This document shows, piece after piece, positions 35,272-43,289 of a stretch of DNA of 64,000 bases. A program made the translations under genes and the position numbers. Under the pieces are notes generated by a model. The model saw only the letters and a list, made by a program, of their open reading frames with translations, was not told where the DNA came from and did not search any database. Position 1 is the first letter of the stretch. Every line of letters begins with the position of its first letter. Origin of the DNA: an uncultured Bacilli bacterium (lineage in GTDB: Bacteria > Bacillota_I > Bacilli_A > RF39 > UBA660); assembly GCA_934168245.1 (NCBI GenBank), contig CAKPMY010000001.1, forward strand, positions 186,001 to 250,000, in the 5' to 3' direction.

Positions 35272-35487
35272 CAAAAAAAAGAGCCAACTCATCCATAAGG
35301 ACGAATTGACTCGTGGTACCACCTTAATTCATAGATAAATTCTATCTATGCACTCTTCTATCTTAACGCGACCAACGATTTTCTCCTAATAATGTAATTC
35401 AAAATTAACTATTTTTTAGTTCGCACCAACCACTAAATCTCTGCCTAAACAATTAATTTCTACTGATTTATCAATCAACGAAAATAT
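35272..35487 (-). promoter_or_regulatory. Tyrosine T-box riboswitch
   Basis: The minus-strand leader contains the T-box core AAGGTGGTACCACG (35312-35325), stem I features (GGTTGGTG) and a specifier reading UAC, a Tyr codon, at 35394-35396 in GAATTACATT. A 14-bp terminator stem (35277-35313 area) with eight U follows and competes with the antiterminator. It controls the CYTH gene and tyrS. Confidence 0.93.
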
Positions 35488-35493
35488 AAATAG

Positions 35494-35521
35494 ATTATAA
35501 CACATTAATAAAATAATGCAA
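35494..35521 (-). promoter_or_regulatory. Promoter of the tyrosine T-box operon
   Basis: Minus-strand TTGCAT (35516-35521), 16-bp spacer, TATAAT (35494-35499), directly before the leader. Confidence 0.7.
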
Positions 35522-35538
35522 CTAAAAGTTTATATTTC

Positions 35539-35949
35539 TTACTTTTTTTCTGCTTTTTCTAACTTTTTAAGTACATCTTTAGTAACAGCAATAGCCTTTA
35601 CTCTTAATTCATCAGCAGCATCACGTAGAACTGGAGTTCCCTTTTCTACTGCTAAATCAACAAGGTCATCAACTTTATCTTTTAAAAGTAATGCTTTTTC
35701 TTTTGCTAAATCTAAGGCTTTTTCTTTATCTAAATCTGTAAGTTCTTCTTTTATTTCATTAACTCTCTTATCAAATTCTTTCTTTACTTCTTCAGTATCG
35801 ATATCTTTAATTTGATTTAATACCTTCTCAATTTGTTTCTTTAAATCTTCTCTCATATCGCTACCTTTTTTAGGAGCAAATAAAAGTCCTAATCCAGCAC
35901 CAAGTGCAGCACCTACTAAAAATTTTCCACAACCTTTTTTCTTACTCAT
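35539..35949 (-). CDS. YtxH domain protein
   Basis: A 136-residue protein with the YtxH signature: a small Gly/Ala-rich membrane segment at the N-terminus (KFLVGAALGAGLGLLFAPKKGSDMREDL) followed by a long charged helical coiled coil. YtxH proteins are common in Bacilli and linked to general stress, with no known activity. It starts at MSKKKGCGK after GGAGG. It overlaps the end of the DUF948-like gene by 8 bp, the same pairing seen in other Bacillota. Confidence 0.85.
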   Translation of the reverse strand: MSKKKGCGKFLVGAALGAGLGLLFAPKKGSDMREDLKKQIEKVLNQIKDIDTEEVKKEFDKRVNEIKEELTDLDKEKALDLAKEKALLLKDKVDDLVDLAVEKGTPVLRDAADELRVKAIAVTKDVLKKLEKAEKK

Positions 35950-36244
35950 CTTCAAATTCCTCCTCACTTTTCTTTTTTCTCTTATTTTTTTTAAATAACT
36001 TAAATACAAAACTTGCTATCGAAGTAATTATAGTATCACTAATCATAGCCAAACTATCAGTAGTTCTATCAATAAATGAAAATATCCCATTCAAAGAATT
36101 AACTTTATCAGAAACATTATCAACTACTTTATCAACCTTATTTAGCATAATAATTAATTTAATACTTAGTATAATTAATACCACTAATAGTATAATCGCA
36201 ACACAATATAATAATACAGGTAAAACAAAATTTAATAAATCCAT
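35942..36244 (-). CDS. DUF948-like single-pass membrane protein
   Basis: A 100-residue protein: one strong N-terminal membrane helix (FVLPVLLYCVAIILLVVLIILSI), then an amphipathic region (LNKVDKVVDNVSDKVNSLNGI) and a lysine-rich, then acidic, tail. This is the layout of DUF948 proteins, which often lie beside ytxH. Two ATGs compete; the second (36244) is 8 nt from AAGGAG and is preferred. It follows the disordered acidic protein by 17 bp and overlaps ytxH, so three genes form one unit. Confidence 0.72.
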   Translation of the reverse strand: MDLLNFVLPVLLYCVAIILLVVLIILSIKLIIMLNKVDKVVDNVSDKVNSLNGIFSFIDRTTDSLAMISDTIITSIASFVFKLFKKNKRKKKSEEEFEDE

Positions 36245-36261
36245 ATCCATTTCTCCTTATA

Positions 36262-37371
36262 TTAGTCTTGGTCCTGATACATTGAATCGATTAAATCAAA
36301 TAAGTTGTCATCATCAGTAACATCTTCTTTTTTCTCTTCTTTTTTTTCTACTATTGTCTTATGTTCTTCCTCTTCTTCACTAAATTTAGCAGCCGTAATA
36401 TCATCATCATATGATGCTCTTTCTCTTCTACCAGTTGCTTTCTTACCTGCATCTACATAGTCTACATTATATTCTAATCCTAAATCCTGAAAATATTCCA
36501 GTGCATCTCCCATTGTTACATCTTTAACAGCCGGTTTATCATTATCTGAACTTAAATCTACTAATAGATTAGAATCACTATCTTCAACCTCAAAAGTAGG
36601 AAGAACGCTCTCTGTATTAGCCTTAGTACTATTATCCTCTTCATGTCTACCAAAGGCTTTTTTTCTAACATCATCAACACTTACTTTATCTCTATCAAAA
36701 CTACTTGTAAACTTAACTTCTCTTTTTGGCACTATATCTTCTTTAGAATAATTCTTATCTAAAATACCATAAATTGGAGATATTATAGGTGATGGTTTAA
36801 AATAAGACTTTTCATCTTTCTGCTCATAACTATTATATTCTTGAACAGTAGCCTGTGGAGTTTCTTCTATACCATATGGATGAGGTCCCGTATTCTTAGG
36901 CTTAGATGGATAAAGTTTTTGATCCCTACTATCTCTACTAACTGAATAAGGTGGAATACTATCATCTTTATCAATCACTTTAACTATCGTTGGTTCAGAA
37001 ACAGTATAAGACGGAGTATCATCCACAGTAAAGTCTTCATCATCTATCATTTTAAATGTATTATGAACTTCTTCTTCGACTCTTTTAGGTTTAATTTCAA
37101 AGTCTTCATCAGTTAATTCAACATCTTCCTCTTCTGGAACATAAACATCCCTTTTTTCAGGAAGAACAACCTTTTTTGCTACCGGTTTTTCCTCTTTTAC
37201 TTTTACTTCTTCTTCCTCATCTTCTAATTCTTGTCTTTTACTATATTTTTCTTTAATCTTATCTTTAGAAGACACTTTCTTTTTAGGAACACTCTTTGTC
37301 TTAGGCTTTTCCTCAACTTCAACATACTCTTCTTCAAATAGAGCATTTTTAAGTTTCTCAAATATACTCAT
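36262..37371 (-). CDS. Long disordered acidic protein of the cell-envelope cluster
   Basis: A 369-residue protein that I cannot assign. It opens with a short amphipathic helix (MSIFEKLKNALFEEE), which could bind membrane, and continues with low-complexity K/E/D/P-rich sequence with no fold or membrane helix. Inside it is a hydrophobic island, PSPIISPIYGILDKNYSKED (about residues 193-212), that looks like a conserved binding peptide, and a short helical region near FQDLGLEYNVDYVDAGKK. GAGGTGAG lies before the ATG. It lies between a lipoprotein gene and the DUF948/ytxH pair. Confidence 0.6.
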   Translation of the reverse strand: MSIFEKLKNALFEEEYVEVEEKPKTKSVPKKKVSSKDKIKEKYSKRQELEDEEEEVKVKEEKPVAKKVVLPEKRDVYVPEEEDVELTDEDFEIKPKRVEEEVHNTFKMIDDEDFTVDDTPSYTVSEPTIVKVIDKDDSIPPYSVSRDSRDQKLYPSKPKNTGPHPYGIEETPQATVQEYNSYEQKDEKSYFKPSPIISPIYGILDKNYSKEDIVPKREVKFTSSFDRDKVSVDDVRKKAFGRHEEDNSTKANTESVLPTFEVEDSDSNLLVDLSSDNDKPAVKDVTMGDALEYFQDLGLEYNVDYVDAGKKATGRRERASYDDDITAAKFSEEEEEHKTIVEKKEEKKEDVTDDDNLFDLIDSMYQDQD

Positions 37372-37388
37372 GAGCTCACCTCTTCAAT

Positions 37389-38048
37389 TTATTCTTCATC
37401 TAAATCAATAACTTCTTGATCTTTAGCCTCTTTATAACCAGGTAAATTACCCGCTTCAACCTCTAAGGAATTATCATGTGTTGGAGTAGTATCAAACAAT
37501 GTAAAACTCTCCTCTGCATAACTTAAAACATTATCTCCAACTAAACTTTCAAGAACTTTGTCATTAAACTTTACAGAACGTAAAATATAACACATATTAT
37601 TGATTACATTAACCAAGTCACTCTTATCAACCAAAGCCTCTATTTTCGTATAATTATATACAAAAACGATAAAATACTTACAACCATCTTCAGTTATCTC
37701 TAAATAACCATCTTTCTTATTATAATTAATAACTTTAGAATAATAAGCATCTTGTTTTATCTTATAAGTATTATCAACTTTATGAAAATAACTAATAACA
37801 TCAAAGTATACATAATACTTATTATCAAATCTATCCATTAAAATAGCATTATAATCTTCTTTATTAACAAACTTTAACCCATCAGGTACATAATATTTAT
37901 ATCCTTCAAACTGTACATTACTAGTCTTTACTTTCTCATTAAGTAAAAGGTCCATATTCTTTTCCAAGTCAGAATTATCAAGTCTTTTAATACTACACCC
38001 AGTAACTAATAATAAAACAATAGAGAGTAAAACAATTAACTTCTTCAT
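37389..38048 (-). CDS. Lipoprotein of unknown function
   Basis: A 219-residue secreted lipoprotein. The signal sequence MKKLIVLLSIVLLLVTGC ends in a lipobox (LVTGC), so Cys18 is the lipidated residue. The mature part is predicted alpha/beta with alternating hydrophobic strands (YYVYFDVISYF, YFIVFVYNYTKIEALVDKSD) and ends in an acidic stretch (EVIDLDEE). It stands 17 bp before the disordered acidic protein and likely shares its transcript. I do not recognise the family. Confidence 0.7.
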   Translation of the reverse strand: MKKLIVLLSIVLLLVTGCSIKRLDNSDLEKNMDLLLNEKVKTSNVQFEGYKYYVPDGLKFVNKEDYNAILMDRFDNKYYVYFDVISYFHKVDNTYKIKQDAYYSKVINYNKKDGYLEITEDGCKYFIVFVYNYTKIEALVDKSDLVNVINNMCYILRSVKFNDKVLESLVGDNVLSYAEESFTLFDTTPTHDNSLEVEAGNLPGYKEAKDQEVIDLDEE

Positions 38049-38121
38049 ATTTCACCTACTCTTACTACATTATATCAAACTTTTTGTAAATGTAAAAATA
38101 TTTTAACATCTATTTACTATA

Positions 38122-38757
38122 TTAGACATTACTTTTCTCAACAACAACAGCATAAATTGGCATTCCCTTACCTGAAAACTTATCTTCATACTCTGTTGTT
38201 ATTAAATTATCTATCTCTTCACTATGTAAATCTAAACTTAACTTCTTTAATGTATACCCATACTCACTAAAACTAAGTAATGAATAAACAAACAAATCTC
38301 TATTATCAGTTCTCATACATATTTGCATCTTATCTTTAAATATATTATCATACTTTGCTAAAAACACTTTACTAGAAAGTCTTCGCAAACTATGTCGAAC
38401 TTTAGGCCAAGGATCTGAAAAGTTTAGGTAAATTCTACTAACTTCATGAGAAAATACTTTATCTATATTTAAAGCATCTAATCTAAGAATAACTAAATTA
38501 TTTAACCCATCCGGTATTTTAGGTAAACTCTTTGCTATAACACTATCATATTTTTCTATCCCAATAAAATTAATACCTGGATACTTAACAGCATTCTCTA
38601 TTATAAATTTTCCTTTACCCATACCTATTTCTATATATATTGGATTATTATTACAAAATAACTCTTCCCATTTTCCAATATATTCTTCTCCATTACTAAT
38701 AAAGTAACTTGAATTATTTAATATTTCTTCTTTATTTTTGACATTTCTAAGTCGCAT
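38122..38757 (-). CDS. trmB: tRNA (guanine-N7)-methyltransferase
   Basis: TrmB methylates G46 in the variable loop of tRNAs using S-adenosylmethionine. The 211-residue protein has the SAM motif PIYIEIGMGKGKFI, NFIGIEKYDSV, the catalytic YLNFSDPWPKVRHSLRRLS and the late TEYEDKFSGKGMPIY motif. The Met at 38757 is preceded by GGTGAT; the frame continues 41 codons upstream with no ribosome site and would overlap the divergent gene. Family and function are secure. Confidence 0.94.
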   Translation of the reverse strand: MRLRNVKNKEEILNNSSYFISNGEEYIGKWEELFCNNNPIYIEIGMGKGKFIIENAVKYPGINFIGIEKYDSVIAKSLPKIPDGLNNLVILRLDALNIDKVFSHEVSRIYLNFSDPWPKVRHSLRRLSSKVFLAKYDNIFKDKMQICMRTDNRDLFVYSLLSFSEYGYTLKKLSLDLHSEEIDNLITTEYEDKFSGKGMPIYAVVVEKSNV

Positions 38758-38782
38758 ACATATCACCATAAAATATTTTATC

Positions 38783-38808
38783 ACAAAATACAATAAATCG
38801 CATATAAT
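38783..38808 (+). promoter_or_regulatory. Possible sigma-K-like promoter
   Basis: AC (38783-38784), 16 bp, then CATATAATA at 38801-38809, close to the sigma-K pattern AC-N16/17-CATANNNTA. It lies 24 bp before a small protein gene. Confidence 0.4.
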
Positions 38809-38831
38809 AAAACGAAAGATAGGTTGATAAT

Positions 38832-39020
38832 ATGAACAATATGCCTTATCCATATATGCCTGTACCAATGCCTTTTCCAACTCAAAATCAAGAAAACTAT
38901 ATGGAAGAAATTAATAAATTAAAATATGAAGTAGCTTCTCTAAAAGAAAGAGTAAAAAACTTAGAAACAAAAAAAGAAAAAGGCTATCTCCAAAAAGAAG
39001 ACGGTTACTACATTATGTAA
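38832..39020 (+). CDS. Small Pro/Met/Tyr-rich protein with coiled coil
   Basis: A 62-residue protein. The first ~20 residues are MNNMPYPYMPVPMPFPTQNQ, strikingly rich in P, M and Y, followed by a coiled coil (EEINKLKYEVASLKERVKNLETKK) and a YLQKEDGYYIM end. Such composition is common in small spore-coat proteins and the putative promoter is of sporulation type, but that is inference. AGGTTGAT precedes the ATG. It is monocistronic with a terminator. Confidence 0.6.
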   Translation: MNNMPYPYMPVPMPFPTQNQENYMEEINKLKYEVASLKERVKNLETKKEKGYLQKEDGYYIM

Positions 39021-39024
39021 TAGT

Positions 39025-39056
39025 TGAAGATGCAAATAAACATCTTCATTTTTTAT
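39025..39056 (+). terminator. Terminator of the small coiled-coil gene
   Basis: An 8-bp stem (39025-39032 with 39041-39048), 8-nt loop, then six T. Confidence 0.75.
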
Positions 39057-39077
39057 CTTTAAGTTTAAAACTATACA

Positions 39078-39086
39078 TGTTATACT
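39078..39086 (+). promoter_or_regulatory. Extended -10 promoter of the FemABX gene
   Basis: TGTTATACT, a TGn-extended -10, 28 bp before the start; the -35 is weak. Confidence 0.45.
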
Positions 39087-39113
39087 AACTATATAAGAAA
39101 GTGAGGTAACATG

Positions 39114-40283
39114 ATGTTAAGACTTAAAAATCTAGATAAGGAAGTATATGACAACTATGTAAAAAGTCATAAAGATAAATCCCATTTCTTACATTCTGAA
39201 AGTTTAACGGAGTTTATTAAAGTAGAAAAAAATCTAACTCCCTACTATCTAGGTTTAGTATCTGAAAATGATGAAATTGTCTGTGCAACGACAATATTCC
39301 AAGAATATTTAAAAATGAATTATTGTCGTTTATATATACCGGCTGGTTTTATAATGGATTATAAAAATAAATATCTCTTAAAAACCATGACTAAAAAAAT
39401 TACAAACTTTGCTCTAAGCAAAAAAGCCCTATCAATAGAAATGTCTCCCTACATCAACACTAATCTAACTGCTGAAGACAAATCTATTATAATGGAAAAT
39501 TTAAAAGAAGTAGGCTTTAAACCAACTACTAAAAAAAGTTCTATAATGTTAAAGGGAAAAAGAGAAAGACTAGATCTAACTTTTGATATTGAAACTATCG
39601 AAAACAACTTTTCCGATAAAATAAAAGACTATCTAACAAAAGCCATTTCTCTAGAAACAGAAGTTTTAGTAGGCTCTAAAAAAGATTTAGATTCTCTATA
39701 CGAAATAATGCTTAGTATAAATAAAGAAGAAGTTCATTCTAAAGACTATTATGAAACTCTATATGAAGTCTTAAATGGTAATTCTTCTACTAAAGCAACT
39801 ATTATCCTAGGTAAAATAAATCTAACCAAGACTATTAAAAGTCTAGAAAAGAAAATTAAAAAGACTACTGATCAAATGTCAATAATACCTATTGATTCTC
39901 TAACTAAAAGTTCGAAAACGAAACTTGCTAATCTAACTAAACAAAAAGAAGACTTAATGCAAGAATTAGAGAAGTTTCGTATCTATAAACAAGAACATCC
40001 TCAAGAATCAACTCTCTGTGCTCATCTTTTAATTGAACACAACGACAAGGCTTGGTTAATATATGACTACAATAAAGATGTATTAGAAGAAACATATTTA
40101 AAATACTATACTTACTATAAAGACATTAAATACTGTAAAGATCATAATCTAAACTACCTAGAACAAACATCTCCTAGTATCCTTACAGAATTTAATGCTA
40201 AAACTGTCGAAAATATCGGGACATATACTTATAAAGTACGTCCTATAACTAATTTCATAATAACAAAAATATTTTTAAAATAA
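39114..40283 (+). CDS. FemABX-family peptidoglycan aminoacyltransferase
   Basis: FemABX enzymes move amino acids from aminoacyl-tRNA onto the third residue of the lipid II stem peptide to build interpeptide bridges. The 389-residue protein has two GNAT-like halves (CATTIFQEYLKMNYCRLYIPAGFIMDY; SIEMSPYINTN) and, around residues 240-290, a helical arm rich in K and L (SLEKKIKKTTDQM) typical of Fem proteins. Two ATGs are adjacent; the second is 7 nt from GAGG. It converges on the MurJ-type flippase gene. The amino acid added cannot be read from sequence. Confidence 0.85.
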   Translation: MLRLKNLDKEVYDNYVKSHKDKSHFLHSESLTEFIKVEKNLTPYYLGLVSENDEIVCATTIFQEYLKMNYCRLYIPAGFIMDYKNKYLLKTMTKKITNFALSKKALSIEMSPYINTNLTAEDKSIIMENLKEVGFKPTTKKSSIMLKGKRERLDLTFDIETIENNFSDKIKDYLTKAISLETEVLVGSKKDLDSLYEIMLSINKEEVHSKDYYETLYEVLNGNSSTKATIILGKINLTKTIKSLEKKIKKTTDQMSIIPIDSLTKSSKTKLANLTKQKEDLMQELEKFRIYKQEHPQESTLCAHLLIEHNDKAWLIYDYNKDVLEETYLKYYTYYKDIKYCKDHNLNYLEQTSPSILTEFNAKTVENIGTYTYKVRPITNFIITKIFLK

Positions 40284-40311
40284 ACTAAAATTTATGTACA
40301 TAGTGCACAAT

Positions 40312-40348
40312 AAAAGTAATTTAAACATCTTAAATTACTTTTATTTTT
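40312..40348. terminator. Bidirectional terminator between the FemABX and flippase genes
   Basis: A perfect 13-bp stem (40312-40324 with 40330-40342), 5-nt loop, followed by a T run. Confidence 0.9.
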
Positions 40349-41948
40349 TTATATTTTTACCAAATATATGTCTAATAGTACCCATTTTATAAGTAAAAAT
40401 TAAATAAACTACGCCTCCAATAACACCATAAAATAAAATTATAAATAAATTAACAATTCTCACCTCAGAAGAAATTGGAATAATAAACTTAAGTAAGAAT
40501 AAGACTCCACTCATCAACATTGATCCACATAAAATATCAATAAAATGCTTAATCAAATCTTCATAATTAATCTCTAACTTTTTAGAAAGACTAATAATCG
40601 CTATAACAAATGAAGTAATATATCCAATAACACTCGCTGAAATAACCCCATAATATGCTGGCACACCCATCTTATAAAAACCTGTTATTAAACTAGTATT
40701 AAGTAATATTTTTAAAACTAATCCCGCTACCAAACTTATAAGTATTATTTTGTAATCTTTATAAATTCTAATAACTGAAACCGTCAAATATAAAACACTC
40801 ATAAATAAAGCCACAAATATATAATAAGTAAGTACACTAGGACCAAATTGACTAACTCCATAAAATAAATTCCATATTGGTTTAGCCAAGAAGCTTATTA
40901 AAACTGCAATTGGAATAATTAAAAATAACAACATCTCATAAGCCAAATTAATCTTTTTAGAACTTTCCTTCTTCTCTTTCTTTATAATACTTTGTTCTAA
41001 ATTAGGAATCAAACTATTAACAATACCAACACAAATAGAAAAAACAAATGTATTAAACACAAAACCCCATATCGAAAGCATCGAAGAAATAGTCTCACTC
41101 TCTTCAATATCAAATCTTGTATGCCTAACAAGTCCATTAACAACACTACATATATCAACAACATTATATAAATATCTAAACCCATCTATTACCACAAAAG
41201 GTACAGCATATAAACAAATTTTTTTAATTATCTCTTTATTAGTAATTAACGGTTCATTAACTTTACGTATCTTTTCTCTAAATTTATTCTCATATTTCCT
41301 ACTTTTAATATACAAATATAAGTACGAAGCCATAATACCTACTAAAATTCCCCATAAAGTAAACATAACTGTTTTAGGCACCGTAAACTTAAAAACTCTA
41401 AGTACAAAATATCCTCCTAATACAATAACTAGTATTCTAAATATCTTTTCAACTACTCTAGAAAAGGCTGAAACATCTAAAAATCTATGTCCTTCAAAAT
41501 ATCCTCGATAAACACCAAGTAAAGGAAACACCATAACAGAAACAGATACAATTCTAATACATCTAACAATCTCTTCATCTGTTCCCTTACAAATAATAGA
41601 AACAATAATCGGAGCCAAAATATTTATCAAAAGAAAACATCCAAGTCCAAAAACCACCGCGATTTTCTTTCCCAGTATAAATACTCTATTTTTAACCTCA
41701 TAAAAGCCAAGAGTCTGATACTCAGAAACAACTCTACTTATAGATAAAGGTAATGCACAAACAGATAACGACATAAACATTAAATATATTGTATAAGCAT
41801 ATCCATATAAAGCCCCACCAGTATCCCCAATAATAGAATGAAATGGAATAACATATAAAACCTCAAACACCTTACTAAGTACAACAAGAATACTAGTAAG
41901 TAAGGTCATATTAATAAACTTATTTTTTATTACTACTTTCTTATTCAT
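40341..41948 (-). CDS. MurJ/SpoVB-type lipid flippase
   Basis: A 535-residue integral membrane protein of the MOP superfamily with about 14 hydrophobic segments. The N-terminus (LLTSILVVLSKVFEVLYVIP, then GDTGGALYGYAY) matches YtgP (MurJ) and SpoVB, which flip lipid II during growth or cortex synthesis. Which of the two roles it has cannot be decided here, since the genome's other paralogues are not visible. The Met at 41948 follows AGGAGA. It lies opposite a FemABX enzyme that modifies the same lipid-linked substrate. Confidence 0.88.
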   Translation of the reverse strand: MNKKVVIKNKFINMTLLTSILVVLSKVFEVLYVIPFHSIIGDTGGALYGYAYTIYLMFMSLSVCALPLSISRVVSEYQTLGFYEVKNRVFILGKKIAVVFGLGCFLLINILAPIIVSIICKGTDEEIVRCIRIVSVSVMVFPLLGVYRGYFEGHRFLDVSAFSRVVEKIFRILVIVLGGYFVLRVFKFTVPKTVMFTLWGILVGIMASYLYLYIKSRKYENKFREKIRKVNEPLITNKEIIKKICLYAVPFVVIDGFRYLYNVVDICSVVNGLVRHTRFDIEESETISSMLSIWGFVFNTFVFSICVGIVNSLIPNLEQSIIKKEKKESSKKINLAYEMLLFLIIPIAVLISFLAKPIWNLFYGVSQFGPSVLTYYIFVALFMSVLYLTVSVIRIYKDYKIILISLVAGLVLKILLNTSLITGFYKMGVPAYYGVISASVIGYITSFVIAIISLSKKLEINYEDLIKHFIDILCGSMLMSGVLFLLKFIIPISSEVRIVNLFIILFYGVIGGVVYLIFTYKMGTIRHIFGKNIKK

Positions 41949-42045
41949 TATACATCTCCTACAATAATCATAACACAAATCAAAAAAAAGAAAAACTAGT
42001 CAAATAGTCTTTCTCTAGCAACCCACGGTCTAATTTTCATATATG

Positions 42046-42216
42046 TCAATAATAAACAATCATCGCCGAAAAACAAAACACCTGTTCTTCACTAAAAATA
42101 CCAATACTAACCTGATACTTAATATCAACAACTTCCCCTTCTAAATCCCCCAAAAAACTATTAATATCATTTTCTAAGTCCTTCTCATCTTCATCATCAA
42201 ATATTTTAACTTTCAT
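42046..42216 (-). CDS. Cse60-like sporulation protein
   Basis: A 56-residue protein too short for most gene callers. It starts MKVKIFDDEDEKDLENDINS and contains GEVVDIKYQVSIG and EEQVFCFSAMIVYY, which is the pattern of the Cse60 family, small proteins of sigma-E-controlled sporulation genes in Bacillus. GGTGAT lies 4 nt before the ATG. The stop is TGA. It lies between the Fic gene's terminator and murJ. Family call by eye from memory of the pattern; role unknown even in Bacillus. Confidence 0.68.
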   Translation of the reverse strand: MKVKIFDDEDEKDLENDINSFLGDLEGEVVDIKYQVSIGIFSEEQVFCFSAMIVYY

Positions 42217-42237
42217 TATATCACCAATTTAATTATA

Positions 42238-42284
42238 AAAAAAAGAATAGTAAAACAATGTCGTATTTTAACTATTCACTTTCT
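42238..42284 (-). terminator. Terminator of the Fic gene
   Basis: Stem GAATAGT/ACTATTC with partial inner pairing, followed on the minus strand by eight U. It includes the Fic stop codon. Confidence 0.6.
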
Positions 42285-43183
42285 TTTTTTAAATCACTAC
42301 TCTTACTCTTAACTTTATATCGTTTACCCTCACTTTTCTGCCTAACTCTCTCATTAATGTCCAATTCCACAATAGAATCACATATCTTATAACGATAAAA
42401 GTTCTTAATATCTGTATAATCTCCCTCGTTATTGGCAAGATTCATAGCCTTATGATATTCTCCTCTTTCTCTTTCTAAAATATATATAGGAGGTAATCCA
42501 ACATCTTCTAATAACTTATTTGTAAATGCTCTAATAGTTCTACCATTTCCATCTTTAAAAGGATGTACTTTTATTAATCGACAGTTTATTTCTACACAAC
42601 AGTCTAAATATGCTAGTAACTGCGAAGAGTCATTTGCACTTCTAATCTCTGGAGCAATACTACGTAAATACTGCACATCTTCATCTATTTCATTTAATCG
42701 ATGACGAATCTCTCTCCACTCACACAACTCAGTCCCTGTTCCCGGTAAATAAACATCTTCATTTCTAATAGTACCGGCATATTCTGGAAAAGGTGAAAAT
42801 GAAAATAACATTCTATGCAAATCAAGTAACGTATAAACATCAAATCTATATTCAATATCATCAGAATGAACGTACTCATACATCTTTTCTAATCCTTTAA
42901 CCTCAGAATCAATATGAACATCTTCTAATCTACTCTCATTACGAATATATCTCTTTACAAAAGCCTTTTTTAATCTATCAAAAACAATCTCATCAGGATT
43001 CAAGCCATAATACATTTTTATTAACTTTGTAGGTACTGAAATATCCGTTCCATAAAGTTTCTTTCTCTCTTTTCTCCACTTATAACCTAAAAAGCTCTCT
43101 CTAATTAAAAATTCCGGATCAAGTCCAAGATCCACTAAACGTCTAATAAAAATTTCTTTTTCCTGTTCACTCAAATTTCTCAT
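42272..43183 (-). CDS. Fic family protein (AMPylase type)
   Basis: A 303-residue Fic protein. The catalytic loop VHPFKDGNGRTIRAF (near residues 206-220) is complete, so it should transfer AMP or a related group to a protein target. The flap region LPGTGTELCEWREI is present. The N-terminal helix has ESRLEDVHID, aligned with the (S/T)xxxE(G/N) inhibitory motif of class II Fic proteins: the Glu is kept but the Ser is Glu and the Gly is Asp. It has its own promoter and terminator. There is no antitoxin gene beside it; inhibition would be in cis. Confidence 0.88.
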   Translation of the reverse strand: MRNLSEQEKEIFIRRLVDLGLDPEFLIRESFLGYKWRKERKKLYGTDISVPTKLIKMYYGLNPDEIVFDRLKKAFVKRYIRNESRLEDVHIDSEVKGLEKMYEYVHSDDIEYRFDVYTLLDLHRMLFSFSPFPEYAGTIRNEDVYLPGTGTELCEWREIRHRLNEIDEDVQYLRSIAPEIRSANDSSQLLAYLDCCVEINCRLIKVHPFKDGNGRTIRAFTNKLLEDVGLPPIYILERERGEYHKAMNLANNEGDYTDIKNFYRYKICDSIVELDINERVRQKSEGKRYKVKSKSSDLKKESE

Positions 43184-43203
43184 CCCCAATCTGAAATATG
43201 CTT

Positions 43204-43232
43204 ATTATAACACCATAAAAATAAAAAGTAAA
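43204..43232 (-). promoter_or_regulatory. Promoter of the Fic gene
   Basis: Minus-strand TTTACT (43227-43232), 17 bp, TATAAT (43204-43209), about 20 bp before the ATG, leaving a very short leader with only a GGGG ribosome-like site. Confidence 0.65.
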
Positions 43233-43234
43233 CA

Positions 43235-43255
43235 AAAAGGACTTATCCCTAAGTC
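43235..43255 (-). terminator. Terminator of the AAA-like cassette
   Basis: A 7-bp stem GGACTTA/TAAGTCC with a GGGA loop and five U on the minus strand. Confidence 0.85.
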
Positions 43256-43289
43256 CATATACTTATCTAATTTAAAAAACGTACTTGTT

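Noticed and set aside
35904..36320. A 138-codon frame on the plus strand opposite the YtxH and DUF948-like genes
   Set aside because: Low-complexity shadow of the lysine-rich minus-strand genes, without a ribosome site.
41949..42045. Possible extension of the Cse60-like gene through TGA as Trp
   Set aside because: Other genes use TGG for Trp and contain no in-frame TGA, so TGA is a stop.
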